From contig URNX01000086.1 of assembly GCA_900549415.1 (NCBI GenBank), positions 1 to 6,794 on the forward strand: a stretch of 6,794 bases of DNA, written 5' to 3'. The stretch is from an uncultured bacterium (lineage in GTDB: Bacteria; Verrucomicrobiota; Lentisphaeria; Victivallales; UBA1829). How positions within the stretch are numbered: the first letter of the stretch is position 1; each line of letters begins with the position of its first letter. The notes under the pieces were generated by a model. The model saw nothing but the letters and a program-made list of their open reading frames with translations. It had not been told where the DNA came from and made no database searches. Position numbers and translations under genes: made by a program. Below are positions 4,788-6,794 of the stretch, one piece after another.

Positions 4788-6794
4788 TCAGGCGAATGTT
4801 CCCATGCCGTTTTGTTTTTTCAGCAGTGTGTTGGTTTTCTTCGTATTGGCGACAATCGTCTCCGTTGCCTTGGCGGTACGGTCGGCGGCGCTGGATTCCC
4901 CAAGATTTTCCAGCGCCGCAGCAAGGAAGGCACCCTGTGTTTTCGACGCTCTATCCGCAGCATCAAGAGTCCCGTCCTGAGCCGAACGCAGACGCTCGGA
5001 GTATTTGTCCGCGAGCGACTCCGACCGGGCATAGGCACTGTGAGCATCATCCAGTTTTCTGCGTTCGGCATCATCGATTTTTCCGTCTGCCTGCGCATCA
5101 CGCAGTTCCTTTTCGAACCGTGCCTTTGCCGCCGCCGCTTCTTTCTGATAGTGTGCAATCAGCTCCTGCAGCATCTGCTGTCCCGCGGCAGGATCACTTT
5201 TCAGTGTTTCGTCGATTTTGCGATCCTGCGCCGCTTCCGCGCGGCGTTCCTGAACACTCTGTTCGGATTCCTGAAAACGCTCCCGATAGGAGGCGACATC
5301 ATCCTTCATTTTCCGGGCTGCTTTTTCCCGCGCCCTTGCGATACGGTCTTTCGCGGTCTGGTCCGCTCCGGCAAGTTTTCCTTCCAGTTCCCTGATCTTC
5401 GCCTTGTCCTGTTCCCTGTCAGGCTTCGATTTTTCATAATCCAGCATCGTCTGAATCAGCTGTTTGTATTCGTCGCGAAGCGCGATGATCTCGTCAATCT
5501 CATTTTCAAGTTCGCTCTTGCGTTCCCTTGCAAGCTGTTTTTCGATTTCCGCGACACGTTTTGCGGCAGTGTCCGCATTGTCGGACGCTGCCCGGCGGCG
5601 TTGTTTTTCCGCCTCGACTTTTTCCTCCGTTGTCGCCGGTTTTTCTTTTTCGCCGGTCGTTGCGCCGGGTTTTCCTTGCAGAAGCGCCTGACGGCGTTTC
5701 TGCAATGCTCCGAGCTTCTGACGGTAGCCCATGACACGATCGCCGTTGGCTTCGATTTTCTTCTGCGCTTCTTCCTGTCTGCCGGAAATACGCGACCAAA
5801 GGTTGTTGTTCCAGAAGGAGAGCAGAGCCTCGTTTTCAGCCTGAAGTTCCTTGAGGTGGGATTCCAGTTCGGCGATTTCCGCATCCAGCTCCCCAAGTGT
5901 TGCCGCTTTCATGGCTTCATTGAACTTGTCCTGCGCCGTGGCGGCAAGATTCAGTTTCCCGGTGATCGTATCGATTCCAAGCCCGAGGTCGTTGTAGGCT
6001 CCGTTCAGCGCATTGACGATGGTTTGCGCTTCCTGTTGTTCCGCAGCGGTCAGCTTTTCCTGTTCCGCCAACTGCCTGAGCCGCTCCAGCCGGGCAAGAT
6101 GCGTCTCCTTCTGCGGATCATTTCCTGCCTGAATGATTTGTGCTGCTGCGGTAAATTGCCTCTGCGCTTCCGTCAAGGCAACGATGCGTCCCCTGACCGT
6201 ATCCACGGAAAGTCCGAGATCGCCGTATTTTGCTCTGAGCTGTTCCAGCAGGGTGTTTGCCTCCGCAATTCCGGACGCGTCCAGCTTCGGCATTTTGGAA
6301 AGTTCCTGCAGACGGCTGACCTTTTCCGCGTCCTCCGTTCCGGAGATTTTGAGGGAAAGTTCCCGGAGATTTGCCGCAACGCTGTTGAGTCTGACGATCT
6401 TTCCCGCTGTCCGGTCAACCGCGACACCGAGATCGCCGTATTTCTTCGACAGTTCGCCGATCAGGCGTTCCGCGTCGTTCTGCTGATCCACATCCAGTGT
6501 GACTTTCAGTGACAACGCTTTCAATTTCCGCAACTTGTCAAGGTCGCCGTTGTCCTCGACAGAAAGTTCCATGCTTCCGATCCGTGACGCCGCCGCTCCC
6601 AGCGCGGTAATCCGCATGGCGTTGTCGCTGATCGTGATCCCGAGTTCGCCGTATTTTTTCTGCAGTTTGGATGCCAGCATACGCGCTTCCGCCATCTCGG
6701 CATTCGTCAGTTTCTGTTTTGCCGCCAGCTGCTGGAGCCGTTCCATGCGGATTTCATCCGTTTTGCGGAGCTGGTCTCCCTTTTCCCGAAGCGT
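4788..6794 (-). CDS. Tail tape measure protein, C-terminal 668 residues (5' end beyond the window)
   Basis: The frame is open to the right edge: 16 codons lie upstream of the first visible ATG at 6746 without a stop, so that ATG is probably internal. Numbering from the edge, residues 1-285 hold four repeat units with KYGDLG-like cores at 47, 118, 189 and 266. Residues 300-370 form a charged coiled coil interrupted by an aromatic patch, FWNNNLW, at 327-333. A Pro/Thr/Lys/Glu-rich linker follows at about 375-395. A long Glu/Lys/Arg/Ala-rich coiled coil runs from about 410 to 616. The end, near 640-661, reads TETIVANTKKTNTLLKKQ, typical of tape measure C-termini. Such proteins fix tail length, template tube assembly and are ejected into the host. 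No membrane segment or peptidase domain is visible in this part; both could lie in the missing N-terminal portion. Position upstream of the tail-tip genes supports the call. A different coiled-coil virion protein is less likely. Confidence 0.85.
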   Translation of the reverse strand, partial: TLREKGDQLRKTDEIRMERLQQLAAKQKLTNAEMAEARMLASKLQKKYGELGITISDNAMRITALGAAASRIGSMELSVEDNGDLDKLRKLKALSLKVTLDVDQQNDAERLIGELSKKYGDLGVAVDRTAGKIVRLNSVAANLRELSLKISGTEDAEKVSRLQELSKMPKLDASGIAEANTLLEQLRAKYGDLGLSVDTVRGRIVALTEAQRQFTAAAQIIQAGNDPQKETHLARLERLRQLAEQEKLTAAEQQEAQTIVNALNGAYNDLGLGIDTITGKLNLAATAQDKFNEAMKAATLGELDAEIAELESHLKELQAENEALLSFWNNNLWSRISGRQEEAQKKIEANGDRVMGYRQKLGALQKRRQALLQGKPGATTGEKEKPATTEEKVEAEKQRRRAASDNADTAAKRVAEIEKQLARERKSELENEIDEIIALRDEYKQLIQTMLDYEKSKPDREQDKAKIRELEGKLAGADQTAKDRIARAREKAARKMKDDVASYRERFQESEQSVQERRAEAAQDRKIDETLKSDPAAGQQMLQELIAHYQKEAAAAKARFEKELRDAQADGKIDDAERRKLDDAHSAYARSESLADKYSERLRSAQDGTLDAADRASKTQGAFLAAALENLGESSAADRTAKATETIVANTKKTNTLLKKQNGMGTFA
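5943..6794 (-). repeat. Four tandem 71-77-residue tape measure repeats
   Basis: Each unit has a helical segment of the type RLxxLxxxxKLxxxExxEAxx, then a core KYGDLGxxVDxxxGRIxxL, then a short beta-like link. The cores are KYGELGITI, KYGDLGVAV, KYGDLGLSV and AYNDLGLGI, spaced 71, 71 and 77 residues. At the DNA level CCGAGATCGCCGTATTT occurs at 6214-6230 and 6427-6443, and with one change at 6640-6656, an exact 213-base period. The last unit has lost the Lys and Gly of the core and carries six extra residues. Further units may lie beyond the right edge. Confidence 0.88.

Noticed and set aside
4812..6512. A 566-codon open frame on the plus strand opposite the tape measure gene
   Set aside because: It is in exact codon register with the minus-strand gene, so a stop appears only where that gene uses TTA, CTA or TCA, which are rare here. 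It ends precisely at a TCA serine codon of the tape measure gene. Its Phe/Arg/Leu-rich product is the mirror of a Glu/Lys/Ala-rich coiled coil and shows no domain.
6746..6794. The ATG at 6746 as the true start of the tape measure gene
   Set aside because: The frame continues through 16 more codons to the edge, the upstream residues (LREKGDQLRKTDEIR) continue the repeat's helix, and no ribosome site precedes this ATG.

Overview
The window looks like part of the tail module of a tailed double-stranded DNA phage or prophage. Six genes are read, all on the minus strand, so transcription runs from the right edge to the left edge. They are packed almost without gaps: three junctions overlap by 4 to 10 bases and the other two gaps are 15 and 12 bases. 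I see no tRNA, rRNA, CRISPR array, insertion sequence, promoter or ordinary intergenic terminator, and no stretch over 300 bases lacks a gene.

Region by region, in transcription order. (1) 6794-4788: the C-terminal 668 residues of a long, charged, coiled-coil protein, best read as the tail tape measure protein. It opens with four units of a roughly 71-residue repeat built around a KYGDLG core. (2) 4772-3939: a 277-aa protein that I recognise as a phage structural family without a firm function. It sits where siphoviruses usually encode the distal tail or tail-tip protein. (3) 3942-3187: a 251-aa two-domain protein with a glycine hinge; its gene contains a perfect 14-bp inverted repeat. (4) 3190-2339: a 283-aa protein very rich in Tyr and Trp, with no recognised family. 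(5) 2348-1296: a 350-aa protein of unknown function. (6) 1283-1: the first 427 residues of a tail-fibre or receptor-binding protein that continues past the left edge. It carries two copies of a 42-residue phage-fibre repeat.

How the genes may work together (inference from order and sequence type): the tape measure protein sets tail length and organises tail assembly. The four middle proteins would form the tail tip or baseplate, and the last protein would be a fibre contacting the host surface. The ATGA-type overlaps suggest translational coupling of the four middle genes. The tape measure and the fibre are not overlapped by a neighbour, and the genes after the two short gaps each have their own ribosome binding site with a T-rich spacer.

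Organism: nothing here identifies the host. From memory, proteins like the 277-aa and 251-aa products and the KYGDLG-type tape measure repeat occur in phages and prophages of the Planctomycetota-Verrucomicrobiota-Lentisphaerota group, so such a host is a weak suggestion that a search would settle. Base composition is somewhat GC-rich by eye and even across the window, with no sign of a foreign insertion. I found no clearly new defence or mobile system. The points most worth a second look are the repeat architecture of the tape measure and fibre genes, the inverted repeat inside a coding gene, and the unrecognised tail-tip proteins.
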